Source: Rhodanobacter fulvus Jip2 (GTDB taxonomy: Bacteria; Pseudomonadota; Gammaproteobacteria; Xanthomonadales; Rhodanobacteraceae). Taken from it: 64,000 bases of DNA. A program made the translations under genes and the position numbers. Location: contig NZ_AJXU01000037.1 of the NCBI RefSeq assembly GCF_000264315.1, positions 62,001 through 126,000 of the forward strand. The letters are read 5' to 3'. The notes beneath the pieces are model-generated. The model was not told the origin of the DNA. It did not search any database and saw nothing but the letters and a program-made list of their open reading frames with translations. The number at the start of each line of letters is the position of its first letter. Position 1 is the first letter of the stretch. Positions 31,198 through 41,944 of this stretch are shown here, piece by piece.

Positions 31198-31914
31198 CTA
31201 CCCTCTCGCCGCTCCCGGCATCGCCGCCTTCGGTGGCAGCGACCAGTCGATCGGCGCCTGGCCGTGGCTTTCCAGATACCGGTTGGCCGCCGAGAAATGG
31301 CCGCAACCGAGAAACCCCCGGTGGGCCGACAGCGGCGAGGGATGCACCGAGGTCAGCACGCAATGGCGATTGCGGTCGATCAGGCTGCCCTTGCGTTGCG
31401 CATAGGCGCCCCACAGCAGGAACACCAGGCCCTCGCGCTCGCGGTTGAGTGCGGCGATCGCCGCGTCGGTGAAGCCTTCCCAGCCCTTGCCCTGGTGCGC
31501 GCCGGCGCGGCCCTCTTCCACCGTCAGCACGCTGTTGAGCAACAGCACGCCGCGGTCGGCCCAGGGCGTGAGGCAGCCGTGGTCGGGGCGCGCGATACCG
31601 AGGTCGCGCTGGATTTCCTTGAAGATGTTGTCCAGCGAGGGCGGCACCCGCACGCCGGCCGGCACGGAGAAGCACAAGCCATGCGCCTGTCCCGGGCCGT
31701 GGTACGGGTCCTGCCCCAGTATCACCACGCGGACGGCATCGAACGGTGTGTGGTCGAAGGCGGAGAAAATCGCCGGACCGGGCGGGTAGATGTGTTTGCC
31801 GTCCGCTTTCTGCGCCCGCAGGAACGCCGCCAGCGCCTGCATGTCCGGACGCCGCAGATAATCCTCCAGCCGCACCTTCCACGATGCTTCCAGCCGGACC
31901 GGGGCGTCACTCAT
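31198..31914 (-). CDS. ung: uracil-DNA glycosylase
   Basis: A 238-residue family 1 UDG that removes uracil from DNA. The water-activating loop is [21 protein letters not shown] with the catalytic Asp, [12 protein letters not shown] is the pyrimidine pocket, and [17 protein letters not shown] is the minor-groove intercalation loop with the catalytic His. The start overlaps the end of the dual-receiver gene upstream by 8 bases. Confidence 0.96.
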   Translation of the reverse strand: MSDAPVRLEASWKVRLEDYLRRPDMQALAAFLRAQKADGKHIYPPGPAIFSAFDHTPFDAVRVVILGQDPYHGPGQAHGLCFSVPAGVRVPPSLDNIFKEIQRDLGIARPDHGCLTPWADRGVLLLNSVLTVEEGRAGAHQGKGWEGFTDAAIAALNREREGLVFLLWGAYAQRKGSLIDRNRHCVLTSVHPSPLSAHRGFLGCGHFSAANRYLESHGQAPIDWSLPPKAAMPGAARG

Positions 31915-32773
31915 CGCCGGCCGTTTCGCGCAAATGGCGGGCCACCCGCAGCTGGAACAGCAGCTTGGTCACCAGCAGCTTTTCCTCCACCGGCTTCTCC
32001 ACCAGGTCGTTGGCGCCGGTCTTGATCAGCGCCGCCTGGTTGACCGGGTTCTCGTCGCCGGTCATCACCAGCACCGGCAGCCGACCCTTCCCGTAACCGT
32101 ATTCGGTACGGATGCGTTCGAGCAGATCGCCGCCGGTCAGTTCGCCCTTCAGGCTGACGTCGGTCAGTACCACGTCCGCCCCGATCTGCCCCTGCGCGCG
32201 GGCGGTTTCCAGCAGCACCAGCGCATCCTCCACGCTGATCACATGACGCACGGTGAGACCGTATTTCTCCAGCATGCGACGGGTGGCCAGCGCCACCACG
32301 CGACTGTCTTCCACGTACAGCACGGTGCCCTCGACGCTGCTTTCCGGCCGCACGTAGCCGCGGATGAACTCGGCCAGCGCCTGGAAGCCCAAGGACTTGT
32401 CGAAGTAGTCGGTGACATGCTCGCCCAGCTCGCGGCGATGCAGGCGCGAGTCCACGTCGCCGGAAACCACCACGATGGGTACATAGAATTGCGGCGCCGA
32501 CTCGCGCACGAATTGCGCCAGCTCCAGCCCGTCCATGTCGGGCAGGCGCAGCGCGATGGTGATGAAGTCGAACACGCCCACGCCCAGCAGTTGCTGCGCC
32601 TCGTTGCCGCTGCCGCAACCGACGATCTCGACGCCCGGCAATTCCGCCTTCAGCACCCGGGTGATCAACTGCCGCACCACCCGCGAACCGTCAACCACCA
32701 GCACCCGCGGCGCGGTGGTCAGCAAGCGGTTGCTGATCGCCTGGGGTGCTTCCTGGTTGTCCACTCCATTCAT
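31907..32773 (-). CDS. tandem two-receiver response regulator
   Basis: A 288-residue protein with two receiver domains and no output domain. The first (about 22-140, [14 protein letters not shown]) has lost the phosphoacceptor Asp: the expected [11 protein letters not shown] position reads [11 protein letters not shown]. The second (about 150-285, [18 protein letters not shown]) keeps Asp in [10 protein letters not shown] and Lys in VEKPVEE. Such proteins often act as phosphate sinks or scaffolds in two-component or chemotaxis-like pathways. No sensor kinase lies nearby. The ATG at 32773 begins directly at the predicted N-terminus; overlap with ung suggests co-transcription. Confidence 0.85.
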   Translation of the reverse strand: MNGVDNQEAPQAISNRLLTTAPRVLVVDGSRVVRQLITRVLKAELPGVEIVGCGSGNEAQQLLGVGVFDFITIALRLPDMDGLELAQFVRESAPQFYVPIVVVSGDVDSRLHRRELGEHVTDYFDKSLGFQALAEFIRGYVRPESSVEGTVLYVEDSRVVALATRRMLEKYGLTVRHVISVEDALVLLETARAQGQIGADVVLTDVSLKGELTGGDLLERIRTEYGYGKGRLPVLVMTGDENPVNQAALIKTGANDLVEKPVEEKLLVTKLLFQLRVARHLRETAGDE

Positions 32774-32859
32774 GACGATCCCGATTCACGTCGCGGCACG
32801 ACCCTGTCTGCCACCATACTTTACCGACACCAGGCGGGGTGTCGGCGCAAGTCACAAGT

Positions 32860-33822
32860 TCAGGCGGCCTTGCGCAACTGCCAGGCGCTGACCAGCCGCG
32901 CACCCAGCCAGCCCAGCGCGGCGGCAGCCAGCGGTACGGCCAGCAGCAGCCAGGTGGGAAGGCCGGCCACTTGCAGCTTGCCGTCGTAGGTCTGGCTCAG
33001 CTGCGCTACCGGTGCGGCCAGGCCCAGCTCGATCACCACCGCCAGCGCGGCGGCGAAAATACCGCTGAACAAGCCGTACCAGATGCCGGCATACAGATAA
33101 GGACGGCGCACGAACGCATCGCTGGCGCCCACCAGCAGCAGCACGCCGATTTCCTCGCTGCGGCTGGCGATGTCCACCCGCACCGTATTGCCCACCACCA
33201 GCAACGCCGCGGCAGCCAGCATCAACGCCAGCATCAGCACCACGCGGTTGCCCACGCCGAGCAGCGCCTCCAGCCGTTTGCGCCAGCTGTCGCTGTCCTG
33301 CACCAACTCGACCCCGCGCATCGCGCGCACGTCGGCCACCAGCGACTCAACGGCGGCGGCGTTTGCATCGGTGCGCGGCTGCAGTTGCACCACGTAAGGC
33401 AGCGGGTTGTCATCCAGCAATTCCAGCGCGCCGGAGAAACCCTGCATCTTCGCCAGCTCTTCCATGCCTTGCTGCGGGCTTTTCACGGCGACGGACGCGA
33501 CCTCCGGTCGATTGCCCAACTGAGTCGCCAGCAACTGGGTGGCCTGCCCACTCTGCCCGGTTTGCATGAAGACGCTGATTGCCTGGCTCTGGCCCATGGC
33601 ATCGCCCAGCTTCTGCACATTGCCCAGCAGCAGGTAGAACGCCAGCGGCAAGGCCAGCGCCAGGCCCATCACGGCAATGGTCAGCAGGCTGCCCAGCGGG
33701 CGCGCGGCCAGCCGGCGCAGGCTGGCCGCGGCGCTCCAGCCATGGTGCTCCTGCCAGCTGGCGAATCGCTGCGGCCGCGGCGCCTGCGCGGACGGCCCGT
33801 GGTATTCCGGCGACGTGTTCAC
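32860..33822 (-). CDS. ftsX: cell division protein FtsX
   Basis: A 320-residue membrane protein with four transmembrane helices (about 55-78, 190-215, 240-265 and 285-310) and a large periplasmic loop between the first two. With FtsE it forms an ABC-type complex that relays division signals to the EnvC amidase activator, encoded at 14.4 kb. The start is GTG at 33822, overlapping the ftsE stop (GTGA) with AGGAGG just before it. The first 50 residues are a Pro/Arg-rich cytoplasmic extension. Confidence 0.93.
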   Translation of the reverse strand: MNTSPEYHGPSAQAPRPQRFASWQEHHGWSAAASLRRLAARPLGSLLTIAVMGLALALPLAFYLLLGNVQKLGDAMGQSQAISVFMQTGQSGQATQLLATQLGNRPEVASVAVKSPQQGMEELAKMQGFSGALELLDDNPLPYVVQLQPRTDANAAAVESLVADVRAMRGVELVQDSDSWRKRLEALLGVGNRVVLMLALMLAAAALLVVGNTVRVDIASRSEEIGVLLLVGASDAFVRRPYLYAGIWYGLFSGIFAAALAVVIELGLAAPVAQLSQTYDGKLQVAGLPTWLLLAVPLAAAALGWLGARLVSAWQLRKAA

Positions 33823-34496
33823 AGCACCTCCTGCGCGGCAAGGTCCGCCACCAGCCGGCCATGATCGAGCACGATCACGCGTTTGCGCATGCGCTTGATC
33901 AACGGCAGGTCATGGCTGGCGATCAGCACGGTGGTGCCCACCTGCTGGAATTCGGCGAACAGGCCCATGATCTCCACCGCCAGTTGCGGGTCGAGGTTGC
34001 CGGTGGGTTCGTCGGCGATCAGCAGGGTGGGCCGCGCCACGATGGCGCGGGCGATACCCACGCGTTGCTGCTCGCCGGTGGACAAGGTGGCCGGCAACTG
34101 TCGTTCGTAGGCCAGCAGGCCGACTTTCTCCAGCGCGGCGCGCACGCGGCGCGCGCGCTCAGCCCGCGCCACGCCGCCGATCATCAACGGCAACTCGACG
34201 TTGGCGAATACCGTGCGCTCCATCAGCAGCCGGTGATCCTGGAACACCATGCCGATCCGCCGACGCAGCCTGGGAATGCCGCCCCGGCGCACCTTGGCCA
34301 GGTTCTGGCCATCCAGGGTGATCACGCCATGGGAGGGGCGCTCGATCAGGCCCAGCAATTTCAGCAGCGTGCTCTTGCCGGCGCCGGAGTGACCGGTGAC
34401 GAAGGCCATCTCGCCGGTAGGCACTTCGAAAGACAGCTGCGAGAGCGCCTCGTGGCCGCCTTCGTAGCGTTTGCTCACTTGCTCGAATTGGATCAC
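33819..34496 (-). CDS. ftsE: cell division ATP-binding protein FtsE
   Basis: A 225-residue ABC ATPase. Walker A is TGHSGAGKST, the signature is LSTGEQQRVGIARA and Walker B is LLIADEPTGNLD. It binds the cytoplasmic face of FtsX at the divisome. The frame could begin at a TTG at 34532, but the GTG at 34496 has GGGGAAA just upstream and gives the family-length N-terminus (VIQFEQVSKRYEGG). It overlaps ftsX by four bases. Confidence 0.93.
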   Translation of the reverse strand: MIQFEQVSKRYEGGHEALSQLSFEVPTGEMAFVTGHSGAGKSTLLKLLGLIERPSHGVITLDGQNLAKVRRGGIPRLRRRIGMVFQDHRLLMERTVFANVELPLMIGGVARAERARRVRAALEKVGLLAYERQLPATLSTGEQQRVGIARAIVARPTLLIADEPTGNLDPQLAVEIMGLFAEFQQVGTTVLIASHDLPLIKRMRKRVIVLDHGRLVADLAAQEVL

Positions 34497-34610
34497 CGGT
34501 TTCCCCGCACCTGCATGGCCTGCCAGCGACAAGGATAAGGGAAGCGCATGCGAAGTGGCGGACTCCGACAGCGGCGGCGACCGATCCCGGCCACCGCACG
34601 CAGGGGTCGA

Positions 34611-36341
34611 TCAGCGGCCGGTCAGCAACCGCGTCAGGCGGCTGAGCAAACCGGGCTTTTTCGCCGGGGCGTTGTCGCGCGGTTTGCCCGCCGTCACCGC
34701 CACCTGCCGCGAGGGCCGATGATAGGCAACCGCTTCGGCCGGCGCGGCGTTCGACTCGCGCGCGGGACGATCGGCACGCGGTGCGCGCTCGGCGCCCGCC
34801 TGGGCCACCGATGCACCGCCGGCATCCGTGGCAGCACCGTCACGACGGCGGTTGCGGCCACCACGACGGCGGCGCGGCTTGTGCGGCGCGTCGCCACTGG
34901 CGGGGGCGCCGGCCTCGGTGGCATGCACCGGCACCGGAATCGGCTGCGCGGCGGCCACGTCGGCACTGGTGTCGGCGGCGGGAGCCGGCCGGGGCTTGCG
35001 CGGCAGGCGCGGGCCGGAACGATCCGACCCGCGTTCGCCCCCGCGACCATCGCGACTGCCGGATCGGCGCGGCTTCTCGCCCGGTCGCGGCGGCACCACG
35101 TCGCCGAACGCGGCGCTGTCGGCGGCGGCATTGGCGGCGAACTCGGCATCGACGGCGCGCGGCTTGGGCATCACCAGCAAGTCGGCGTCCATGTGCGCCA
35201 CCGGAATGCTCTGCCCGATGTACGCCTCGATATCCGGCAGGCTCATCGCGTACAGGTCGCAGGCGAAACTGATCGCGTCGCCCTCGGCGCCGAGCCGCGC
35301 GGTGCGGCCGATGCGGTGCACGTAATCCTCCGCTTCATGCGGCAGGTCGTAATTGAAAACGTGGCTGACCGCCGGGATGTGCAGCCCGCGCGCGGCCACA
35401 TCGGTGGCAACAAGAATGTCGAGCTGGCCGTCCTGGAAACGCTGCAGCAGCTTCTGCCGCTTCAGCTGCGGCACGTCGCCGGAAATCGCGCCCACGCGGC
35501 AGCCGTGGCGCTTGACCCGCTCGGTGATGCGTTCGGCGGCGGCCTTGGTGTTGACGAAGATGATGCTGCGGGTGGGCTGGTGCTTGTCGATCAGGTTCAA
35601 CAGCAGCGGCATCTTTTCTTCCTTGGCTGGGAAGTAGACGACCTGGCGCACCTTGTCGGCGGTGACGTTGTCGCTTTCCACCACCAGCTTCTCGGCCTCG
35701 TGCATGTGCTCGTAGGCCAGCTCCAGCACGCGGTGGCTCAACGTGGCCGAGAACAGCAGCACCTGGCGCTGCTCGCGCGGCGGCAGCTTGCGGAAGATGA
35801 AGCGCACGTCCTTGATGAAGCCGAGGTCGAACATGCGGTCCGCCTCGTCGATCACCATCACCTCGACGCTGTTGAGGTTGAAAACCCCCTGCTTGTGGTA
35901 GTCGAGCATGCGGCCGGGCGTGGCGATGATGATGTCGCAGCCGTCTTTCAACTGCTGGCGCTGCTTCTCGTAATCGACGCCGCCGTAGATCAGGGCGATC
36001 TTCAGGCCGGTGTGACGGCCGATGGCCTGGGCGTCCTTGTCGATCTGGATGGCCAGCTCGCGGGTGGGCGCGATGATCAGCGCGCGCGGGTCGGCGTCCT
36101 TGCGCCCGGCCACGGCCGGCGTGGTCAGCAGGCGGTTCATCAGCGCCACCAGGAAGGCACAGGTCTTGCCGGTGCCGGTCTGTGCCTGACCGGCGACGTC
36201 CTTGCCGGCCAGCGCCAGCGGCAGCGTCATTTCCTGGATCGGCGTGCAGCGGGTGAAACCGCTGTCGTCCAGGCCCTGCTGCAGCAGCGGATGAAGATCG
36301 AAATTGGTGAAAAAGGTGTCGGTGAGTACGGTTTGGGACAT
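34611..36341 (-). CDS. rhlB: DEAD-box ATP-dependent RNA helicase RhlB
   Basis: A 576-residue helicase with the full DEAD-box set: AQTGTGKT (motif I), [25 protein letters not shown] (motif II), FSATL (III), [12 protein letters not shown] (V) and [10 protein letters not shown] (VI). In gammaproteobacteria RhlB unwinds mRNA for the RNA degradosome. The last 170 residues are a long disordered Arg/Pro/Ala-rich tail, probably for RNA or partner binding. The ATG at 36341 matches the family start, though the frame continues upstream. It is divergent from trxA-rho. Confidence 0.93.
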   Translation of the reverse strand: MSQTVLTDTFFTNFDLHPLLQQGLDDSGFTRCTPIQEMTLPLALAGKDVAGQAQTGTGKTCAFLVALMNRLLTTPAVAGRKDADPRALIIAPTRELAIQIDKDAQAIGRHTGLKIALIYGGVDYEKQRQQLKDGCDIIIATPGRMLDYHKQGVFNLNSVEVMVIDEADRMFDLGFIKDVRFIFRKLPPREQRQVLLFSATLSHRVLELAYEHMHEAEKLVVESDNVTADKVRQVVYFPAKEEKMPLLLNLIDKHQPTRSIIFVNTKAAAERITERVKRHGCRVGAISGDVPQLKRQKLLQRFQDGQLDILVATDVAARGLHIPAVSHVFNYDLPHEAEDYVHRIGRTARLGAEGDAISFACDLYAMSLPDIEAYIGQSIPVAHMDADLLVMPKPRAVDAEFAANAAADSAAFGDVVPPRPGEKPRRSGSRDGRGGERGSDRSGPRLPRKPRPAPAADTSADVAAAQPIPVPVHATEAGAPASGDAPHKPRRRRGGRNRRRDGAATDAGGASVAQAGAERAPRADRPARESNAAPAEAVAYHRPSRQVAVTAGKPRDNAPAKKPGLLSRLTRLLTGR

Positions 36342-36786
36342 ATGCGGATGGTTGACCTGGCCAGACGGCGGCGTGAAGCGCTGCACCCGCTTGATGCCGG
36401 ATGTCGGCGCAGGGCGGTGCAGGACGGGATGCGCGGGTGAAGCGAGCGACCCAGCGCCAGGCCCGACGGGCCGCGCCGCAACGGGCGGCACCGGAGATTG
36501 TCGGCTCCCTGGCTGGCGGCCTTCGCAGGCCGCCCTTGAATCGTGCCCGGAGTTGCGCTGGAATGAAGAACCTGCCGCAAGGCAGACCATCTTCCGGCTC
36601 GACCCGCGCTTCATGGGCACCCGAGTGTAGCTGATGACGGCTCCCGGCGTCTTTAACCGGCCCGGCCGCCGCCGGCTTGCGCCGCGACCAGGTTGCAGTC
36701 GAACGTGTTGCATTCGGGCGCGGCCGCCCCATTTTTCAACCACGCGGTTTACTTAATCGCGTTTTGCCCAGTCACGGAGATTCCCG

Positions 36787-37113
36787 GTGAGCGACCTGAT
36801 TACCCATGTGAACGACGATGCCTTCCAGCAGCAGGTGCTGGAATCAGATGTACCCGTATTGCTTGATTTCTGGGCGGAATGGTGCGGCCCGTGCAAGGCC
36901 ATCGCGCCGATGCTCGAGGACCTGGCCAAGGATTACGAAGGCAAGTTGCGGGTGGTCAAGGTCAATATCGACCACAACCAGCAGACGCCCCGCACCTATG
37001 GCGTGCGCGGCATTCCCACCCTGATGGTGTTCAAGAACGGCAAGGTCGAGGCCACCCAGATCGGTGCCGTCAGCAAGGGTCAGCTGGCCCAGATGATCGA
37101 CAAGGCCATCTGA
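36787..37113 (+). CDS. trxA: thioredoxin
   Basis: A 108-residue thioredoxin with the redox-active WCGPC motif, the buried Asp in LLDFWAEW and the cis-Pro in GIPTLMVFKNG. The start is GTG at 36787 with CGGAGA ahead of it. The trxA-rho order is conserved in many gammaproteobacteria. Confidence 0.97.
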   Translation: MSDLITHVNDDAFQQQVLESDVPVLLDFWAEWCGPCKAIAPMLEDLAKDYEGKLRVVKVNIDHNQQTPRTYGVRGIPTLMVFKNGKVEATQIGAVSKGQLAQMIDKAI

Positions 37114-37277
37114 ACCGCTCCCCCGTACCATCCAGTGATTCCCGCCGCGTGCTTTACGGCCGCACGCGGCGGATGCTAGATTCATCGCGTCCGTCGGGAC
37201 AGTCCTGTCCCCCAGCGCCCTCCGCGCGACGCACATCCTCCCTCCTGTAATTCAACGGCGCCCCGCGAGGATTGCCC

Positions 37278-39131
37278 GTGTCCGATACCGAAAACCACAC
37301 CCCGAACGACGCCGTTGGCGCCGACGCCAAACCTGTTGCCGATGGCAAGCCCGAGCCGCGCCCGCGCGCGCCGCGCCGCACGGCAGCAGCCATAGCGGCG
37401 GCAAATGCCGAGAAAGCCGCCAAGACATCCGGCACGGAAAAGCCGGCCACCGAGACCGCCGATCGGCCGGCCCCGGCGCCGTCCGCACCCGTGCAGGGCA
37501 ACCTGCCCGTCGCCGCACCGGCCGCCGCCTCGTCCAGCGAGGCGCCCGCCCCACGCGCGCCGCAGGAACCACGCGAAGCGGCCCCGGCCGGCAACGCCAA
37601 CCCCCAACAGAACCAGGGCCAGGCGCAGAACCCGAACCAGGGCCAGAACCCGTCCAACCAGGGCCAGAACCAGAATCAGGGCCAGGGGCAAAACCAGAAC
37701 AACGGCAACGGCGGCCGCGAAAATCGCGAAGGCCGTGGCCGGCGCCGCCGCAACGAGCGCAGCCCGCAGCAGCAACCGCCGCGCGGACAGAACAACAACC
37801 CGCGCCACAACAACCCGAACGGCCTGCCGGTGGACGACGACAACGCCGACCCGGGCAGCAACGACCGCGTCATCAACCTCACCGAGCTGAAGCGCAAGAA
37901 CGCGCCGCAGCTGCTGGAATTCGCCGAATCGCTGGGCATCCACGAAGGCATCGCCCGCGCCCGCAAGCAGGACGTGATCTTCAACGTGCTCAAGGCGCAC
38001 GCCCGCTCCGGCGGCGGCATCTGGGCCGAAGGCGTGCTGGAAATCCTGCAGGACGGCTTCGGCTTCATGCGTTCGGCCGACGAGTCGTACCTGGCCGGCC
38101 CCGACGACATCTACGTCTCGCCCAGCCAGATCCGCCGCTTCAACCTGCGCACCGGCGACTACATCACCGGCCGCGTGCGGCATCCGAAGGAAGGCGAGCG
38201 CTACTTCGCCATGCTGCGGGTCGAGACGATCAACGGCGATCCGCCGGAAGCATCGAAAAACAAGATGCTGTTCGAGAACCTCACCCCGCTGTTCCCGCGC
38301 AAGGCGTTCAAGCTGGAGCGCGGCAACGGTTCCAGCGAGGACATCACCGGCCGTATCCTCGATTTGATCGCACCGATCGGCAAGGGCCAGCGCGGCCTGA
38401 TCGTCTCCCAGCCGAAATCCGGCAAGACGATGATGCTGCAGAACATCGCCCAGGCCATCCAGTACAACCACCCCGAAGCGCACCTGATCATCCTGCTGGT
38501 CGACGAGCGGCCGGAGGAAGTCACCGAAATCGCCCGCACCGTGCGCGCCGAGGTCATCTCCTCCACCTTCGACGAGCCGGCCGTGCGTCACGTGCAGGTC
38601 GCCGAGATGGTGATCGAGCGCGCCAAGCGCCTGGTCGAGCACAAGAAGGACGTGATCATCCTGCTGGACTCGATCACCCGCCTGGCGCGTGCCTACAACA
38701 CCGTGATCCCCAGCTCCGGCAAGGTGCTCACCGGCGGCGTGGACGCCAACGCCCTGCAGCGCCCGAAGCGTTTCTTCGGTGCCGCGCGTAACGTGGAAGA
38801 AGGCGGTTCGCTGACCATCATCGCCACCGCGCTGACCGAAACCGGCAGCAAGATGGACGAGGTGATCTACGAGGAGTTCAAGGGCACCGGCAACATGGAA
38901 GTGCACCTGAGCCGCCGCATCTCCGAGAAGCGCGTCTACCCGGCGATCGACATCAACCGCTCCGGCACCCGCCGCGAAGACCTGCTGATCGACCCGGACA
39001 TGCTGGCCAAGATCTGGATCCTGCGCAAACTGCTGCATCCGATGGACGAACTGTCGGCAATGGAGTTCATGCTGGACAAGATGAAGAACACCAAGTCCAA
39101 CGACGAATTCTTCAACTCGATGAAGCGCTGA
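37278..39131 (+). CDS. rho: transcription termination factor Rho with N/Q-rich N-terminal extension
   Basis: A 617-residue Rho, about 200 residues longer than E. coli Rho. From about residue 198 it has the Rho_N and cold-shock RNA-binding domains ([33 protein letters not shown]) and the RecA-type ATPase ([39 protein letters not shown]). Residues 1-197 are an Ala/Pro-rich and then Asn/Gln/Gly-rich disordered region; about 108-145 repeat QNQGQ-type units, and about 150-175 are Arg/Asn-rich. The GTG at 37278 has GAGG 7 bases upstream. Rho normally regulates its own leader; that is not visible here. Confidence 0.96.
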   Translation: MSDTENHTPNDAVGADAKPVADGKPEPRPRAPRRTAAAIAAANAEKAAKTSGTEKPATETADRPAPAPSAPVQGNLPVAAPAAASSSEAPAPRAPQEPREAAPAGNANPQQNQGQAQNPNQGQNPSNQGQNQNQGQGQNQNNGNGGRENREGRGRRRRNERSPQQQPPRGQNNNPRHNNPNGLPVDDDNADPGSNDRVINLTELKRKNAPQLLEFAESLGIHEGIARARKQDVIFNVLKAHARSGGGIWAEGVLEILQDGFGFMRSADESYLAGPDDIYVSPSQIRRFNLRTGDYITGRVRHPKEGERYFAMLRVETINGDPPEASKNKMLFENLTPLFPRKAFKLERGNGSSEDITGRILDLIAPIGKGQRGLIVSQPKSGKTMMLQNIAQAIQYNHPEAHLIILLVDERPEEVTEIARTVRAEVISSTFDEPAVRHVQVAEMVIERAKRLVEHKKDVIILLDSITRLARAYNTVIPSSGKVLTGGVDANALQRPKRFFGAARNVEEGGSLTIIATALTETGSKMDEVIYEEFKGTGNMEVHLSRRISEKRVYPAIDINRSGTRREDLLIDPDMLAKIWILRKLLHPMDELSAMEFMLDKMKNTKSNDEFFNSMKR

Positions 39132-39192
39132 GGGGCCGGGAATCGGCAATCGGGATTCGGGATTCGCGGAGCCTCGACGCCGCTGCTTCCCT

Positions 39193-39238
39193 CCCTCTCC
39201 CCCAAGCAACGATTGGGGGAGAGGGTTGGGGTGAGGGG
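39193..39238. repeat. GC-rich hairpin repeat unit with GGGG-rich tail
   Basis: A 13-bp perfect inverted repeat (39193-39205 and 39213-39225, stem CCCTCTCCCCCAA) is followed by TTGGGGTGAGGGG. The architecture is the same as the two units at 3187-3290. Just upstream (39139-39172) are short imperfect repeats of AATCGGGATTCGGGATTCG. The unit lies between rho and gshA. Confidence 0.6.
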
Positions 39239-39335
39239 GGCTCCTGTACCACCACGTACAATTATTTCCCGTCGCCCCCTTTTCGTTGTCACGCAACACC
39301 CCCATAGTGTCTCGTTCAACCTGCGAGGCCATACC

Positions 39336-40703
39336 GTGTCCATACCCAGTGCCGCCAAGAGCACGCCGATCGGCGGTCGCCAGCAACTCGCTGATTATCT
39401 GGCTGCCGGCGAAAAGCCCCGCGAAGCCTGGCGCATCGGCACCGAACACGAGAAATTCGGTTTCCTCACCGACAGCCTGCGACCGCCCACCTTCGAGGGC
39501 GATCGCGGCATCCGCGTGTTGCTGGAAACGCTGGCCAGCCGCTACGGCTGGCAGATCGCCCGCGAGGGCGACACGCCGGTGGCGCTCACCCGCGGCATGG
39601 CCAACATCACGCTGGAACCGGCCGGCCAGCTGGAGCTTTCCGGCGCGCCGCTGGAAACGGTGCACGACACCTGCCGCGAAGTGAATTCGCACCTGGATGA
39701 AGTGCGCTCGGTGGCCGACACGCTGGGCATCGGCTTTCTGGGCATGGGCTTCCAGCCGAAATGGCCGCGTGACGAAATGCCGTGGATGCCCAAGGGCCGC
39801 TACAGGATCATGCACGAGTACATGCCCAAGGTCGGTTCGCTGGGCCTGGACATGATGACCCGCACCTGCACCGTGCAGGTGAACCTGGATTTCGGCAGCC
39901 AGGCCGACATGGTGAAGAAATTCCGCGTCAGCCTGGCACTGCAACCGATCGCCACCGCGTTGTTCGCCGACTCGCCGTTCACGGAAGGCCGTCCAAACGG
40001 CTATCAGTCCTACCGCTCGCACATCTGGACCGACACCGACAACGACCGTACCGGCATGCTCGATTTCGTGTTCGAGGACGGCTTCGGCTACGAGCGTTAT
40101 GTCGACTACATCCTCGACGTACCGATGTACTTCAGCCTGCAGAACGGTGAGTACCTCGACCTGGCCGGCCAGGATTTCAAGCAGTTCATGGCCGGCAACC
40201 TCGCCGCCCTGCCCGGCACCCGCGCCACCATGAAGGACTGGGCCGACCACCTCACCACCGCGTTCCCCGAGGTGCGGCTGAAGCAGTACCTGGAAATGCG
40301 CGGCGCCGACGGTGGCCCATGGAACCGGCTGTGCGCCCTGCCCGCGTTCTGGGTCGGCCTGCTGTACGACGATGAGGCGCTGGATGCGGCGTGGGATCTG
40401 GTCAAGGATTTCAGCCTCGCCGAACGCCATGCGCTGCGCGACGGCGTACCGAAGCATGCGCTGAAGCTGCCGTTCCGCAACGGCACCGTGCGCGACCTGG
40501 CCGAGCAGGCGCTGAAGATCGCCGCCCACGGCCTGCAGCGCCGCGCCCGCCTCAACGCCAACGGTGCCGACGAGCGCGTCTTCCTGGAACCCCTGCTGGA
40601 AATCGTGCAGGCCAACCAGACCCCTGCCGACCGCAAGCTGGAGCTTTTCCACGGGCCGTGGAACGGCAGCGTCGATCCGGTGTTCCGCGAGTTCGCTTAC
40701 TGA
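39336..40703 (+). CDS. gshA: glutamate-cysteine ligase, plant type
   Basis: A 455-residue ligase of the plant/alphaproteobacterial GCL type, which makes gamma-glutamylcysteine, the first step of glutathione synthesis. Diagnostic segments are [58 protein letters not shown] and [21 protein letters not shown]. Xanthomonads use this class rather than the E. coli GshA class. The GTG at 39336 follows GAGG; the frame extends further upstream but without family similarity. Confidence 0.95.
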   Translation: MSIPSAAKSTPIGGRQQLADYLAAGEKPREAWRIGTEHEKFGFLTDSLRPPTFEGDRGIRVLLETLASRYGWQIAREGDTPVALTRGMANITLEPAGQLELSGAPLETVHDTCREVNSHLDEVRSVADTLGIGFLGMGFQPKWPRDEMPWMPKGRYRIMHEYMPKVGSLGLDMMTRTCTVQVNLDFGSQADMVKKFRVSLALQPIATALFADSPFTEGRPNGYQSYRSHIWTDTDNDRTGMLDFVFEDGFGYERYVDYILDVPMYFSLQNGEYLDLAGQDFKQFMAGNLAALPGTRATMKDWADHLTTAFPEVRLKQYLEMRGADGGPWNRLCALPAFWVGLLYDDEALDAAWDLVKDFSLAERHALRDGVPKHALKLPFRNGTVRDLAEQALKIAAHGLQRRARLNANGADERVFLEPLLEIVQANQTPADRKLELFHGPWNGSVDPVFREFAY

Positions 40704-40779
40704 GCTGCCGTCGACCGGATCGGTTACTGCGTACTGAACTGCGCCTGGGGCTGGAGCCCCGCCGGTGTCGGACAAACGC

Positions 40780-41838
40780 TCAAAGCAAGGGTAGTTGCCC
40801 GCCATCGTAATCGCGCGCCGTTTCAGCACGACGTATCATCTGCTGCACCTCCGACACGGCATGAACCGGTACCAGTTCGACTTCCGGATGGGCTTGGGCA
40901 AACACGCGGAATATCTCGTCGGCAAACGCTTGCCCGATGGTGGTGACGCCGCTGAAGTCGAGCACCACGTGCCGGAACCGGTCCACGCGTTGCATCAAGC
41001 GCTTGGCCTGCGAACGGGAAATCAGGTTTTCATCCCCCACTTGGGCAAGGCGAACCGGAACCACGGTTTTAGCGAAAGCGTATTCGTCCGGGCCGCTGGA
41101 ATATTCATCGAACACCTGCTTGGCGGTGCGCTGGGATCTCGTGGATATCCCCATGGATACGACGGTGCCTTCCTTCGGCATATCGTCGAGATCGAACAAC
41201 ACGTCGTTGCCATGCCCCTCTTCATGGGAGAACACCAACCCTCCGGACATGATCTGGAAACGGTCGAACATCCGCGAGGTAAAGAACACGCCCTCGCCCG
41301 AGTGATTTCGGGGATCCGTGGTGAACTTGCCCTTGGACAGTTCCAGCAGCGCCAAGCGTTCATCAGGCAGCTGCAGGGCACGCGCGATTTTTCGGAAGAT
41401 GCCGACACCGTCATCGGCGATCATCATCAAGAGCTCTTCATCGCGCAATTCCACATGCACTCCGACGTGCGCGGCCTCGGAGTGATCGATGGCATTGTTG
41501 ATCATCTCGGTTGCGCCATGATGCGCAATGTCCAGGACGTTGCGCGGCACGTCGCGCAGCAGAGGCGACAAGTGTGTCGACCAGAGGGAGTCTTCGGCCA
41601 GGCCTTCCCGCGGGTAACGCTGCCAGAACCGGCGGTTGTGACCCCTGGTGTAGACAGGGCGCGTCGTCCCTTCCTTGCGCAGATAGCCCTCGGCCACCAG
41701 CTTGCGAACCTGAATGCTGACCCGTGCACTCGACAGACCCAATTGAGCCGACACCATGCCGACCAGATCGCGCGGATGCGTGGCCACCGCCTGCAGCAGG
41801 GCGGCATCGATTTCAGCGGAACGACTGGGGCGAGCCAT
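40780..41838 (-). CDS. winged-helix / HATPase / STAS-like regulator
   Basis: A 352-residue protein of unusual layout. Residues 1-75 look like a winged helix-turn-helix (AQLGLSSARVSIQVRKLVAEGYLRKEG). Residues about 100-245 are a GHKL ATPase with N box EMINNAIDHS, G1 DDGVGIF and G2 NHSGEGVFFTSRMFD. Residues about 255-345 resemble the STAS-like DUF4325 domain (VVLDFSGVTTIGQAFADEIFRVF). There is no histidine phosphoacceptor, so it is closer to an anti-sigma-like ATPase than to a sensor kinase. The role is unknown; DNA binding controlled by ATP is inferred. It is monocistronic behind the dcp terminator. Confidence 0.8.
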   Translation of the reverse strand: MARPSRSAEIDAALLQAVATHPRDLVGMVSAQLGLSSARVSIQVRKLVAEGYLRKEGTTRPVYTRGHNRRFWQRYPREGLAEDSLWSTHLSPLLRDVPRNVLDIAHHGATEMINNAIDHSEAAHVGVHVELRDEELLMMIADDGVGIFRKIARALQLPDERLALLELSKGKFTTDPRNHSGEGVFFTSRMFDRFQIMSGGLVFSHEEGHGNDVLFDLDDMPKEGTVVSMGISTRSQRTAKQVFDEYSSGPDEYAFAKTVVPVRLAQVGDENLISRSQAKRLMQRVDRFRHVVLDFSGVTTIGQAFADEIFRVFAQAHPEVELVPVHAVSEVQQMIRRAETARDYDGGQLPLL

Positions 41839-41870
41839 TTCCGGATTCTAAATTTATCTCGCCCTATTTG

Positions 41871-41895
41871 CTACTTAAAAGTAGACGACTTAAAA
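41871..41895. promoter_or_regulatory. possible operator upstream of the winged-helix/ATPase gene
   Basis: An inverted repeat CTACTT-AA-AAGTAG (41871-41884) lies 33 bases upstream of the start. ACTTAAAA occurs twice as a direct repeat (41873-41880 and 41888-41895). The position fits an autoregulatory site; the assignment is speculative. Confidence 0.3.
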
Positions 41896-41918
41896 ATAAA
41901 GGCCTGCTTGCGCAGGCC
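41889..41918 (-). terminator. intrinsic terminator of the M3 peptidase gene
   Basis: Stem GGCCTGC (41901-41907) and GCAGGCC (41912-41918) with loop TTGC. On the minus strand it is followed by TTTATTTTT, 27 bases after the peptidase stop codon. This is a strong factor-independent terminator separating dcp from the regulator downstream. Confidence 0.85.
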
Positions 41919-41944
41919 CTTAAATGGCTGCCGATCCAATCGGC

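Noticed and set aside
31050-39238. CRISPR array
   Set aside because: The repeated palindromes are isolated hairpins without regularly spaced identical repeats and unique spacers.
37182-40829. Open frame of 1215 codons on the minus strand
   Set aside because: It lies antisense to rho and gshA, whose family motifs are clear. The translation is a low-complexity mirror of GC-rich codons.
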